The position numbers and the translations under genes are program-made. A stretch of DNA of 64,000 nt from an uncultured Parabacteroides sp. (lineage in GTDB: Bacteria; Bacteroidota; Bacteroidia; Bacteroidales; Tannerellaceae), in assembly GCA_934725305.1 (NCBI GenBank), contig CAKVBA010000004.1, forward strand, positions 38,165-102,164, written 5' to 3'. The notes under the pieces were generated by a model that did no database searches, was not told the DNA's origin, and saw only the letters and a program-made list of their open reading frames with translations. Shown here piece by piece: positions 1-7,573 of this stretch (positions are counted from its first letter, which is position 1; the number at the start of each line of letters is the position of its first letter).

Positions 1-207
1 GAGTTGGTGGCATTGGTGCTGTGTACACCGGTTGCCTTATCCGGCAGATGCTACACAGCCATCTCTTTGGCTGGAATCAATTCGATGGATGTTTGTCTGC
101 CTATGATTGTCAATCAGCGCACTTCGCCTCGTTTGATGCCTGCGGCCGTGATACACGGTATAATGATTGAGATTTCCGTCCCTTTGATCCTTTCCGTATT
201 GTGTTAA
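1..207 (+). CDS. lysO: LysO-family lysine exporter, C-terminal end (partial)
   Basis: Frame 1 is open from the window edge to a TAA at 205-207, giving the last 68 residues of an inner-membrane protein. The stretch AGINSMDVCLP followed by VIHGIMIEISVPLI matches the end of LysO (DUF340) exporters, where a G-x-x-SMDxxLP motif precedes a final membrane helix containing an IFHGILVD-like sequence. LysO exports lysine and toxic analogues. The start and most membrane helices lie outside the window. The gene converges on the minus-strand WYL gene, and the two stop codons overlap by a few bases. The family call rests on recognised motifs, not a search. Confidence 0.6.
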   Translation, partial: ELVALVLCTPVALSGRCYTAISLAGINSMDVCLPMIVNQRTSPRLMPAAVIHGIMIEISVPLILSVLC

Positions 208-1034
208 GGAAAGACTGTCGAATACTTTTTTAGTAAACTCTCTATCTTTTGGGCAATCTGTTGTCTTAGCCAGTCAGGTTGGAGCACTTCTACTTGATTG
301 CCATAGGAGAAGATGCGTGCCTCCAGCTCTTTGTTGGGGCGGACTATAAGCCTGATGATGTGTTGCTGTTCGTCTTCAATTGTCTGTGATGGATGAATCG
401 GTTTGTTGACCACGTAAGGGAAACGTTCCTTGTCGAACTTCAAGAGCACTGGTTCTGCCTCGGGATGGTCTTCGGGCAAAGTCACACCTACAATGTCTTT
501 GAAATAGTTATTAAAGTCAATCTTGGTATTCGGGATAAACGGCACATTGGCGTGTGAGAACTTTACGATACGATCGAGAGCCTTGTTGATGATGCAATTG
601 CCGTTGTTGTCTTCTTGCAATCCGATGAGAAACCAGCGGTTGTTGAACTGCTTGATGTGGTAAGGATGGAAGATGCTGATGCTTTCGTTGCCCGAAAAGG
701 AGCGATAATGTAGGGTGAGAGGCTGATGATTTAATGCCGATTCGATCAGTTCGCCTAAAAACTCGGTGCCCTTTAGCAGATCATTACGTTCAAACGAAAC
801 GATATTTTCGTTATTAGGCTTCACGCCAAAACGGAATTCGAGATTGGAGATGACATCTTCCAGCCAGGCGTTGCTCGACACTCCTCGGAAACGGCCCAGT
901 AGATCAATCGTAGAGCGCAGAGAGGTTACTTCCTCGGTGGTCAATTTATTGTTGAAGATGGAAAAGTCGGCGTCGGCATAGCGATAGTAGCACTTCCTTC
1001 CCTCGAAGGTTAATGGTTGAATGGGTTTAAGTAC
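204..1034 (-). pseudogene. WYL-domain transcriptional regulator, 5' truncated
   Basis: The frame encodes a WYL ligand-sensing domain and its C-terminal extension: LTLHYRSFSG, a WFLIGLQED strand and the closing EVLQPDWLRQQI segment. Family members are normally about 330-350 residues with an N-terminal helix-turn-helix. Here family-like sequence reaches back to YYRYADADFSIF near 1000, but the frame then meets a TAA at 1035-1037 and has no ATG upstream. The only early start in frame is a TTG at 944. The DNA-binding half therefore appears to be missing. The remnant could still make a sensor-only protein from an alternative start, but loss of function is more likely. Confidence 0.6.
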
Positions 1035-1128
1035 TTAAAAATATTGCAGTGCAGATAGGATGCACCAATTGCCTCTTATTTCGCATCAAAATAGTCGGAC
1101 AACCCTAACTATATATATGCAAGGTAAA

Positions 1129-1165
1129 AGTGGCCATGCTGTTCGGACGAAAGCAGCTGGCCACT
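1129..1165. other. Strong intergenic hairpin
   Basis: AGTGGCCA and TGGCCACT pair perfectly, and GCTG/CAGC extends the stem after a single bulged T, closing a 12-nt loop. No T-run follows on either strand, so a simple terminator is unlikely. It could be an RNA structure or a protein-binding site. Confidence 0.45.
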
Positions 1166-1266
1166 ATAACCTCTCCTTCAGTCGTTCTCGTTTTCAGCAA
1201 TTTTCATTTCCCTAAATTTGACTGTTGGGAAATTTATTTACTACCGTAATTTATCAGTCCGGATAT

Positions 1267-1297
1267 TTTGATTTACACAAATAAATTTCTATTTTCG
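1267..1297 (+). promoter_or_regulatory. Candidate Bacteroidetes promoter
   Basis: TTTG at 1267-1270 is followed after 19 bp by TATTTTCG, one mismatch from the TAnnTTTG box. It would give a long leader of about 255 nt before the beta-helix gene, so the assignment is tentative. Confidence 0.35.
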
Positions 1298-1559
1298 TTT
1301 TTTTAAAGATCCTGATTAAGAGGTTCGTGAAATTGCAATTGTTTCCATACCGGAAAAATCTTGATACGACATTTATAACCGTTTTTATGATGTGACAATG
1401 ATACCTGTCTGTGTAAAGATCTGTCGATCTTGCGGCATATATGTCGGTTTAGTAATCTTTTGAATTCAAAGAGAAACTGTTCAAAATGGCCGTTTGGATG
1501 GAGCATCCAAATAAATGTATAAACTCAAAAGAATAGTATTAATCTTAAAATGTATCAGT

Positions 1560-3014
1560 ATGAAAGCAAGCAACGTTTTTATCAAAGTATTACTGTCCGT
1601 AGCTTTGATAATGGGAACTTCCGTTGATTCCGGAGCTCAGTTTGTGAACTCGCTGAAAGGAAAACTGAAGGAAACCAAAGCTGTAGTTGACAAAGTGACA
1701 CAAAACCAAGGAGTGGTCGCAGGACTCTCTCAAGTGAGCGGCGATGTGAAGTTCAACAATGTATTTTATGTAAGTGCCGAAAAAGGTTCTGCACGCAGTC
1801 AGGGAACCAAAGACGCTCCGTTGCGTGATGTGCAGAAGGCAATCAGTCTTGCTTCCGATGGCGACGTTATCCGCATTGCAGAAGGAAACTATCTGGGTAA
1901 TCTCGATCGTGGTTGGATTGAAATCAAAGACAAATATGTAAGTCTCGAAGGCGGCTGGAATAACGATTTTACGGAAAGAGATCCGTTGAAATACATTACC
2001 CGCATTCAGCCGGGCCAGCAACAGGCAGGAACCATTGCCAGAGGTGCTTTGATGATTGAAACAACAAAGAATCCGGATCAGACAATCGTTATCGACGGTA
2101 TTTTCATCGATCTCGGTCTGATGCTTGAATATTGCAAGGCAGATCCGTCTGACCCGCGTTTCGGATGTCCGGAAGGTTGTGAAACCGGTCGTATTCTGCC
2201 GGTAGGAAACCCACCAAACAAAACAGTACGTCTTATCGGCGGCAAGGTTGCCGGGCGTTTGATCATTCGCAACTGTATGTTCCTTAATGCTTCGTTCAAC
2301 GGCATTATCATGACCAATATGGGCGGATTTTGGGAGATTTATAACAATGTATTCGTATCCAATCTTTACGCATCTTGCGAGATTACAGGTGGCTTGAACC
2401 AGCAGACTAATGCACACAAATCTCACGTGGATTTCCACCACAACACTGTGATGTTCTCATGGCCGACAACCAAAGAGATGGAAAGTATGGGCTATGGCTA
2501 TCGTTTCCGCAATGGTTGCGACCACACCGTACACCACAATATTTTCGGCTGCAACAACTTTGGTGCTCTTGACGGTGGTTGGGACGACTCTAATCTTCCG
2601 GCAGACAAACGTAAGGTTTGTTCAGCATACGACAATCTGTTCTTTATGAACAAGGGCGATATTGTTTTGGCTGGTACAAGCGGTGGCAAATGGCTGTATG
2701 TTCCGGGCAAGCGCTTTGACGAAGTGGAAATGTTGAAGCAGTATGAAAACAACCGTGAACTTCCTGAGACAAGCAACTTCAAGGATGTGATTGATCCGGC
2801 TTATCTGAAAGGTTATGCTTCTCTTGAAATCATCACTACTGAAAGTTATGATGCCAATTCAGCCGCAAACCTTTATCGTGAGGCTCATGGCTTAAACAAG
2901 CGCGGAACTATGACTACTCGTGTTTCTATGTTTGGTAACCGTTATAATTTCGATAAGGCGTTAAAGTTCTTTGGTGCCGAAAAGGATTATGGTGCACAGT
3001 TGCCTCCGATGTAA
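1560..3014 (+). CDS. Secreted right-handed beta-helix (DUF1565-like) protein
   Basis: The 484-residue product starts at the ATG at 1560; the frame is open upstream, but only this start gives a clean signal peptide (hydrophobic VLLSVALIM ending in SGA-QF). After a short helical stretch, residues from about 70 contain the FYVSAEKGSARSQGTKDAPL motif typical of DUF1565/pectate-lyase-like proteins, where a 'G-T-xx-xP' turn opens a parallel beta-helix. Repeated short strands with N and G turns follow (IRNCMFLNASFNGI, IYNNVFVSN, VHHNIFGCNN). Such proteins bind or cleave polysaccharides, or act as cell-surface adhesins. No catalytic residues could be assigned. It is a single-gene unit closed by a bidirectional terminator. 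Confidence 0.65.
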   Translation: MKASNVFIKVLLSVALIMGTSVDSGAQFVNSLKGKLKETKAVVDKVTQNQGVVAGLSQVSGDVKFNNVFYVSAEKGSARSQGTKDAPLRDVQKAISLASDGDVIRIAEGNYLGNLDRGWIEIKDKYVSLEGGWNNDFTERDPLKYITRIQPGQQQAGTIARGALMIETTKNPDQTIVIDGIFIDLGLMLEYCKADPSDPRFGCPEGCETGRILPVGNPPNKTVRLIGGKVAGRLIIRNCMFLNASFNGIIMTNMGGFWEIYNNVFVSNLYASCEITGGLNQQTNAHKSHVDFHHNTVMFSWPTTKEMESMGYGYRFRNGCDHTVHHNIFGCNNFGALDGGWDDSNLPADKRKVCSAYDNLFFMNKGDIVLAGTSGGKWLYVPGKRFDEVEMLKQYENNRELPETSNFKDVIDPAYLKGYASLEIITTESYDANSAANLYREAHGLNKRGTMTTRVSMFGNRYNFDKALKFFGAEKDYGAQLPPM

Positions 3015-3054
3015 TAGTTGTTGAAAGGGGCGTTACTAATTCCTGACGCATCTG

Positions 3055-3100
3055 AAAAAGGGGTTGTATCAAAATAGTTATCTTGATGCAGCCCCTTTTT
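3055..3100. terminator. Bidirectional intrinsic terminator
   Basis: AAAAAGGGGTTGTATCAA pairs with TTGATGCAGCCCCTTTTT around a 10-nt loop. It sits between two convergent genes, and the A-run and T-run serve both strands. The stem sequence is shared with other terminators in this window. Confidence 0.85.
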
Positions 3101-3135
3101 ATGTCGTTGTGGCAGAATGGCAAACAGTCTCATCT

Positions 3136-4866
3136 TTACACTTTTGAGGCGATATGCCTTCTGTACAAGTCGAGATTTGTTTGGTTAAGCACATTGTTTA
3201 TATGATTCAGACGCTGGCGTTGAGAGATTGAAGCATCTTGGAAATCATTGTCTTCCTTCATGTAAATGTTGCCTTTACCGGTGACAGGCAGATATTCGTC
3301 CCAATATACCGGCACACGGTGTGAGCGACCATCGCCACCCCACTTACTGACATAGGTCAGTCGTTGAACGGAACGATAGCCATGAGCATACACAGTAATG
3401 GTTGAATTGTCACCTCTCTCTCTTGTCTGTTCCGTTTTCAGAATGCAGTCTGTAACGCAGCTTGGATGTTTGAAATGATTTTGTCCCCAAAAGTTGGCCA
3501 AGGCTTCGTGTTCCCAAAACGAACTATGACGTGGCATGTCTTGCCCATAAATGTCATGTGGCGGCCGAATCTGCTGATACATCGGGACGCAGAGCAATGG
3601 CGCCAGACAGAAATAGATAGCACGGAAATATTTGGCATTGATTGTATAGAAATCCGCCTTAGCCTTATCATAATCAAAGTGGTGATATTGATCGGGGTTC
3701 ATGTCGAGATTCAGCTCCTGCATATGGTCGGAGAGAATGGTGTTGATCATCTTGTGCTTGTCGAAGTCGAAATCGTCACCATAGCCGGCTTCTTCGTCCC
3801 TTAACAAATTAAGCATACTCTCTTGGGCCAGCGGAGTAAACAGAAGGGCGAATTGTTGGTTGTTGTTGCGATTACTCGTATTGAAAGCCACTTCAAACTC
3901 TTCGTTGGTCATCATCGCAAAATCGGCATTCGTCAGATTTCGGGCTTTTTTGCGGAGTGAACGCTTTTTCCACTTGAAGGACAACGAATCCTCTTTACCT
4001 GCCAATCCGCTCTGTTTGCGGTAGAATATCAAGTCGGGAGCAGCGGTGTTTCCATAGATCAGACGTGTCTTCTCGAAATACTCCGGAAAAGGAGCTGTCA
4101 CGCTGGCTGTGAGAACTTCGGAATGGCGAACCGTCTGATACTTGCCATTAGCCACGCGTTCGCGTCTTGTCCAGGTGATAGTCTTCGATCCATAATAGGT
4201 CTTTGTGCCCATTTCCATCTTTCGGGTTCGGCATATCACAAACGGATTGCCGTTGATAAGGCCCGAATGAGAATACACCACAGAGCGTTCGGCATTGAAG
4301 GAATCGTCCCAGTTATAACTCCTCTTTAAGTCGGCTAAACGCTGTGTGGTGAAATAGGGGTCAAATTCTAAACGAGGAACTGTCTTAGACATCATACGAG
4401 TGAGTATGTCCCAATCGTACAAACGATTGAGTGGCGACATCTGTTCCCATGCTTTGTTTTTTAGTTGGTTGGCGGTTGCTGCTAAGTCATCACGCGTTGT
4501 TTTCAGCTTTTTCAATCGAGGATGCACTCTTACGAAAAGATACACAAGAGCAGCCAATACCGCGATCACAATTAGTCCCAAAGCATGTTCCTCTAATTCT
4601 TCTATCGAAACATAGACCTTGATAAAGCCGCCCACAACGCCCAACCACAGACACACACACCAAACTGTCCACCAGCTGATACTCGATTTTACGGAAGATA
4701 GCACCTTTTCCGTTGCGTATAGCTGGCGACACGTCTTATGATTTGCATCAACGTCAACGTTTGCTTCTGCGGCCAATTCTGCAAAGGTCTCTTCGGTAAC
4801 ATCCTTAAAGCGGTCGCGAAATACATTGACGTATTCTGTCAGTGGGTCGTAGATGTCTTTCAGCAT
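3136..4866 (-). CDS. DUF3137-like membrane protein paired with LemA
   Basis: The 576-residue protein is placed from the ATG at 4866. This is 10 bp after the LemA stop and is preceded by AGAAGG; a longer frame from 4986 would overlap LemA by 110 bp. Two adjacent membrane helices lie near residues 65-115 (WCVCLWLGVVGGFIKVYV; LGLIVIAVLAALVYLFV). A following region contains NEEFEVAFNTSNRNNNQQF and FALLFTPLAQESMLNLL, matching the pattern of DUF3137 proteins, which often sit beside LemA. A third hydrophobic stretch (FRAIYFCLAPLLCVPMY) lies toward the C-terminus. The molecular function is unknown. The gene is the last of a three-gene unit with LemA and a lipoprotein. Confidence 0.6.
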   Translation of the reverse strand: MLKDIYDPLTEYVNVFRDRFKDVTEETFAELAAEANVDVDANHKTCRQLYATEKVLSSVKSSISWWTVWCVCLWLGVVGGFIKVYVSIEELEEHALGLIVIAVLAALVYLFVRVHPRLKKLKTTRDDLAATANQLKNKAWEQMSPLNRLYDWDILTRMMSKTVPRLEFDPYFTTQRLADLKRSYNWDDSFNAERSVVYSHSGLINGNPFVICRTRKMEMGTKTYYGSKTITWTRRERVANGKYQTVRHSEVLTASVTAPFPEYFEKTRLIYGNTAAPDLIFYRKQSGLAGKEDSLSFKWKKRSLRKKARNLTNADFAMMTNEEFEVAFNTSNRNNNQQFALLFTPLAQESMLNLLRDEEAGYGDDFDFDKHKMINTILSDHMQELNLDMNPDQYHHFDYDKAKADFYTINAKYFRAIYFCLAPLLCVPMYQQIRPPHDIYGQDMPRHSSFWEHEALANFWGQNHFKHPSCVTDCILKTEQTRERGDNSTITVYAHGYRSVQRLTYVSKWGGDGRSHRVPVYWDEYLPVTGKGNIYMKEDNDFQDASISQRQRLNHINNVLNQTNLDLYRRHIASKV

Positions 4867-4876
4867 GGCCTTCTGT

Positions 4877-5629
4877 TTAGAAGAACTTACCTCTTGCCAT
4901 CTCGCGTGTTTCGGCTGAAGCGGTGAACGGAATGCGAGTGGTATATCCTTGGCGAGCTGCCACAATCTTTTTGGTTGGCCAGGCAAAGATGTCCGTGTTC
5001 CATTGTGTTACACGGCTATTATAGACCGTGCGTGCGGCTGTGATCTCCCGTTGTAGATAACTGTTCTGCTGCATGGCATCCGCAATAGCCTTGTGAGCCT
5101 TTAACTCCGGATAGGCTTCTACTTGGGGAAACAGATGAGCGCAGACAGAATTAATCTGCTGACTCTTTGTGTTACGGTTCTCGGCATTGATGTTGCCACC
5201 GCCACGAAGCGTAGCCACGGCTTTCATCACATCTTTATCCAGGTCGATGGCTCGCTCAACCAGTCCTACCACATTCTGTAAGATTTGCACACGCTGTTCC
5301 AGGAAGTTGTCGATGTTAGAAGCTTCTGCTTGAATACGTTGTTCGAGCTGTTGGAAATAGTTGCGGGCAGAGATCTTCATGAAAATAAAGATCACTCCGG
5401 GCAAAATTCCCACTAAGCAACCCACAACGCCAACAAATAAGGCATTTTCGAGCGTATTCCCCATGATGAGCACATACAACAATACCAGCATTGGGATTGT
5501 CACCCAAAGTGCAATTTCAAAAAACGTAGATCCGAAGCCCACCTTAACGGGCAGCTGACGGTCAATCACATGTATGTCTCGGCCTTTGTCATTAACAGGC
5601 CCGGTCACTTCATCTAATAAATTTGCCAT
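4877..5629 (-). CDS. lemA: LemA family protein
   Basis: The 250-residue membrane protein has two hydrophobic helices near residues 38-85 (ALWVTIPMLVLLYVLIMG; LFVGVVGCLVGILPGVIF). Next comes the helical LemA core: Q-rich coiled coil, IDNFLEQRVQILQNVVGLVE, and the segment FPQVEAYPELKAHKAI. That last segment carries the diagnostic 'YPxLKA' motif, followed by LQREITAARTVYNSRVTQWN. LemA proteins are helical bundles of uncertain function, linked in other bacteria to envelope stress. Unlike the classic form with one N-terminal helix, this one has two. It is followed after 10 bp by the DUF3137-like gene, implying a joint envelope complex. Confidence 0.88.
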   Translation of the reverse strand: MANLLDEVTGPVNDKGRDIHVIDRQLPVKVGFGSTFFEIALWVTIPMLVLLYVLIMGNTLENALFVGVVGCLVGILPGVIFIFMKISARNYFQQLEQRIQAEASNIDNFLEQRVQILQNVVGLVERAIDLDKDVMKAVATLRGGGNINAENRNTKSQQINSVCAHLFPQVEAYPELKAHKAIADAMQQNSYLQREITAARTVYNSRVTQWNTDIFAWPTKKIVAARQGYTTRIPFTASAETREMARGKFF

Positions 5630-5674
5630 ATATATATTTATTTATTTTGATTTTGTTTCTTAGAATAACCCTTT

Positions 5675-6760
5675 TCAGAAATACTCGATAGTTTGTGTTT
5701 CAATAAAGGGAGGATCGGTATGAATTTCTTTTACCTCTTTGTCGTCATTGTTTTCATACGACTCAATTGTGCGGGAAACTTTCCGTTTCAGCCAATTCCC
5801 TTGTGCATCCACTTCGAGATATTCGTATGTATCTATAGTGCACATATATCCATATTCATTTGGTGTAGTAATCTTCTGACTGTCAGGAAGCTTGTTCTCT
5901 CCCGTATAAGTATAAGTTGATACAGGATAATACATCGAGGTATGTTCTATACGTTTGATAATTCTGTCTTGATCGTCAAAAAAGTATTCAACGGAGCCTT
6001 CTGTGTCTGATTTATCTTCACTCAAATCTGTTCTTTTGTGGTCGGAATAAATAATCTTGTAAGGGCCACGATCATTTATCTGATATTGCTTATATGACAC
6101 TCCGAAGTCGTAGTATTCCGTTTTTTCTCCGTTATTGCTGACTCTACTCAAGATGTCACCCATCCTGTCAAACTCAATAAAATCACCGTTCTCTTTTGTT
6201 ACCTTACTGGCATTTCCATAGATGCCCAATCCCTTTCGTGCCGAGTGAGGATGCGGCACCAGCGCATCCAGTAATAGTTCAGAAGGAATGATTTTATGGT
6301 ACTGTTCATACGTGTCGTCAGCCAAAGCCTCTTCTTCCTCTTTACTCCCTTTATTGATAAGCTCTCCGCCCTCAAATTTTAATTGTTGGTTCTTCGGATT
6401 ATAGGTTAATGTGGCCGAATAGATCAGTCCCATGGGATCAACATATTCTATATAGGCATTATTCCCTTCCGTTCGGGCGGCTATGATGTTTCCTTCTTGT
6501 TCAAAGAGGCCATTGTTTACATAAAAACCGCCATGAGATTTTTCCTCCTCTAAATCAATCCCTCTTGATAGAGTCTTGGCATACAGATCGATATTTATAG
6601 ACATGAAATAGGGATACTGATCTTCATTGTCTGGTTCTTGGCTATTAAACCATATACCTTTAAACACTCCATCAGTTTCGGCCGATTGACCACTTTTGGC
6701 AGAACATGCCCCTAATATCGAGACAAGCGCCACGGTTAAAATAATGTGCAGGCTTTTCAT
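5675..6760 (-). CDS. Lipoprotein with YD-like repeats
   Basis: The product is 361 residues from the ATG at 6760, chosen because it gives a lipoprotein signal ending SILGAC-S; the longer frame adds unrelated residues. The mature part is acidic. The C-terminal half contains tyrosine-rich strands such as EFDRMGDILSRVSNNG and YFFDDQDRIIKRIEHTSMYY, which resemble the repeating 'YD..GR' units of RHS/YD-repeat folds. It probably faces the periplasm or the cell surface. It is 45 bp upstream of lemA in the same direction and may be its operon partner. Its 5' flank is the STAS remnant, so its promoter lies in acquired or rearranged DNA. No specific function can be assigned. Confidence 0.6.
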   Translation of the reverse strand: MKSLHIILTVALVSILGACSAKSGQSAETDGVFKGIWFNSQEPDNEDQYPYFMSINIDLYAKTLSRGIDLEEEKSHGGFYVNNGLFEQEGNIIAARTEGNNAYIEYVDPMGLIYSATLTYNPKNQQLKFEGGELINKGSKEEEEALADDTYEQYHKIIPSELLLDALVPHPHSARKGLGIYGNASKVTKENGDFIEFDRMGDILSRVSNNGEKTEYYDFGVSYKQYQINDRGPYKIIYSDHKRTDLSEDKSDTEGSVEYFFDDQDRIIKRIEHTSMYYPVSTYTYTGENKLPDSQKITTPNEYGYMCTIDTYEYLEVDAQGNWLKRKVSRTIESYENNDDKEVKEIHTDPPFIETQTIEYF

Positions 6761-6779
6761 ATTGCTAAAAATTAATTGA

Positions 6780-6962
6780 TATCTCATCGAGATGAACCAC
6801 GAGAAAGGCATCCACGTCATCCTCTCGGGTGTAACTGCCAAGGTACACTCACAGCTCGAAAAGGCTCACTTCTATGACAAGATGAACCCCGACCACATCT
6901 GCCCACACATCGACGTGGCGCTGGATAAGGCCAAGGAGATACTCCGCGAAGTCAACGCATAA
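6780..6962 (+). pseudogene. Remnant of SulP sulfate permease (STAS end)
   Basis: Sixty in-frame codons ending in TAA read YLIEMNHEKGIHVILSG, then HICPHIDVALDKAKEIL. This is the C-terminal STAS-domain end of Bacteroidetes SulP anion transporters, where 'ICPHI..AL.RA' is typical. The frame meets a TGA just upstream at 6777-6779, so the rest of the roughly 550-residue transporter is absent. The segment is visibly more GC-rich than its flanks. Confidence 0.6.
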
Positions 6963-7017
6963 TACATAATGCATAATACATCCTTCCTACGAAGCTCTGG
7001 TTATTTGCTTTATAAAT

Positions 7018-7205
7018 AACGTGAGTTCGATGAATTATAACAGTCTATAAAATTGGTGATTAGCAAAAATTATTGTGTCTTTACAGTGTTGAAATACAAA
7101 TATATACGAACAACAATCGCTATAATCACCGAAAACAAAGTTATAGAAATATTTTGTATGGCAGATGATTTTTGCAAGTTTTTTGATACAATGATGACAA
7201 AAACC
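7018..7205 (+). mobile_element. Left-end fragment of an IS982-like element
   Basis: The fragment begins AACGTGAGTTCGATGAA and runs into a reading frame IITENKVIEIFCMADDFCKF that matches the start of Bacteroides IS982-type transposases. The start codon has decayed to ATA and the frame leaves the family after about 25 codons. The same left end is repeated at 10571, in the same orientation. The right edge is approximate, because the fragment runs directly into the DUF1254 remnant. Confidence 0.6.
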
Positions 7206-7488
7206 TCTGACTTGTTCGATGCGTCGGCCATCTTTACAGCATGAATAAGTTGATTAACCGGTGCACGAGGTATGCCCGGTACAAATGTCTCGGCATTTGT
7301 TTCTACCGATTCTGTGGCATCCATTATCATTAGCGGAAAGGTATAATAGAAAGTCTCTTTTAGTTCACTCTCGGTAACGGGAACATCAATAGGATTGGTA
7401 ATAGGTTCTTTGTCAGGTATTTGTTACAACTTACTGTAAACATACTTAGTGTCACCAGAAGAGGAAGAAATAGGCGTTTTATTTTCAT
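7206..7488 (-). pseudogene. DUF1254 lipoprotein gene, frameshifted and truncated
   Basis: An ATG at 7488 opens a lipoprotein signal (MKIKRLFLPLLVTLS, then FTVSC). About 22 codons in, near 7420-7430, the reading continues only in another frame. From there PDKEPITNPIDVPVTESELK, FYYTFPLMIMDATES and PRAPVNQLIHAVKMADAS match the N-terminal part of DUF1254 proteins, where 'APVNxFxH..K..DA' is diagnostic. The similarity stops where the IS982-like fragment begins, so both a frameshift and loss of the 3' end are visible. It follows the propeller lipoprotein gene in the same direction. Confidence 0.6.
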
Positions 7489-7573
7489 TATTTATTTTGC
7501 TTTTGTTATGTCAATACTTCGGTAATTTTTTAGTGAAGTATTGACATAACTGTTATATGATGATTAAATTATT

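Larger units (their letters stand above)
1035..1559. other. Intergenic region, no gene recognised
   Basis: This AT-rich gap lies between the broken WYL gene and the beta-helix gene. Short open frames here have no recognisable motif or start context. It contains a strong hairpin at 1129-1165 and a possible promoter at 1267-1297. Confidence 0.5.

Noticed and set aside
1303..1506. 67-codon minus-strand frame
   Set aside because: No start context, motif or neighbour supports it.
1590..2441. 283-codon minus-strand frame
   Set aside because: It is antisense to the beta-helix gene, which has a signal peptide and coherent repeats; the minus frame has no motif.
4867..4986. 40-residue N-terminal extension of the DUF3137-like protein
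   Set aside because: It overlaps lemA by 110 bp; the ATG at 4866 has AGAAGG just before it.
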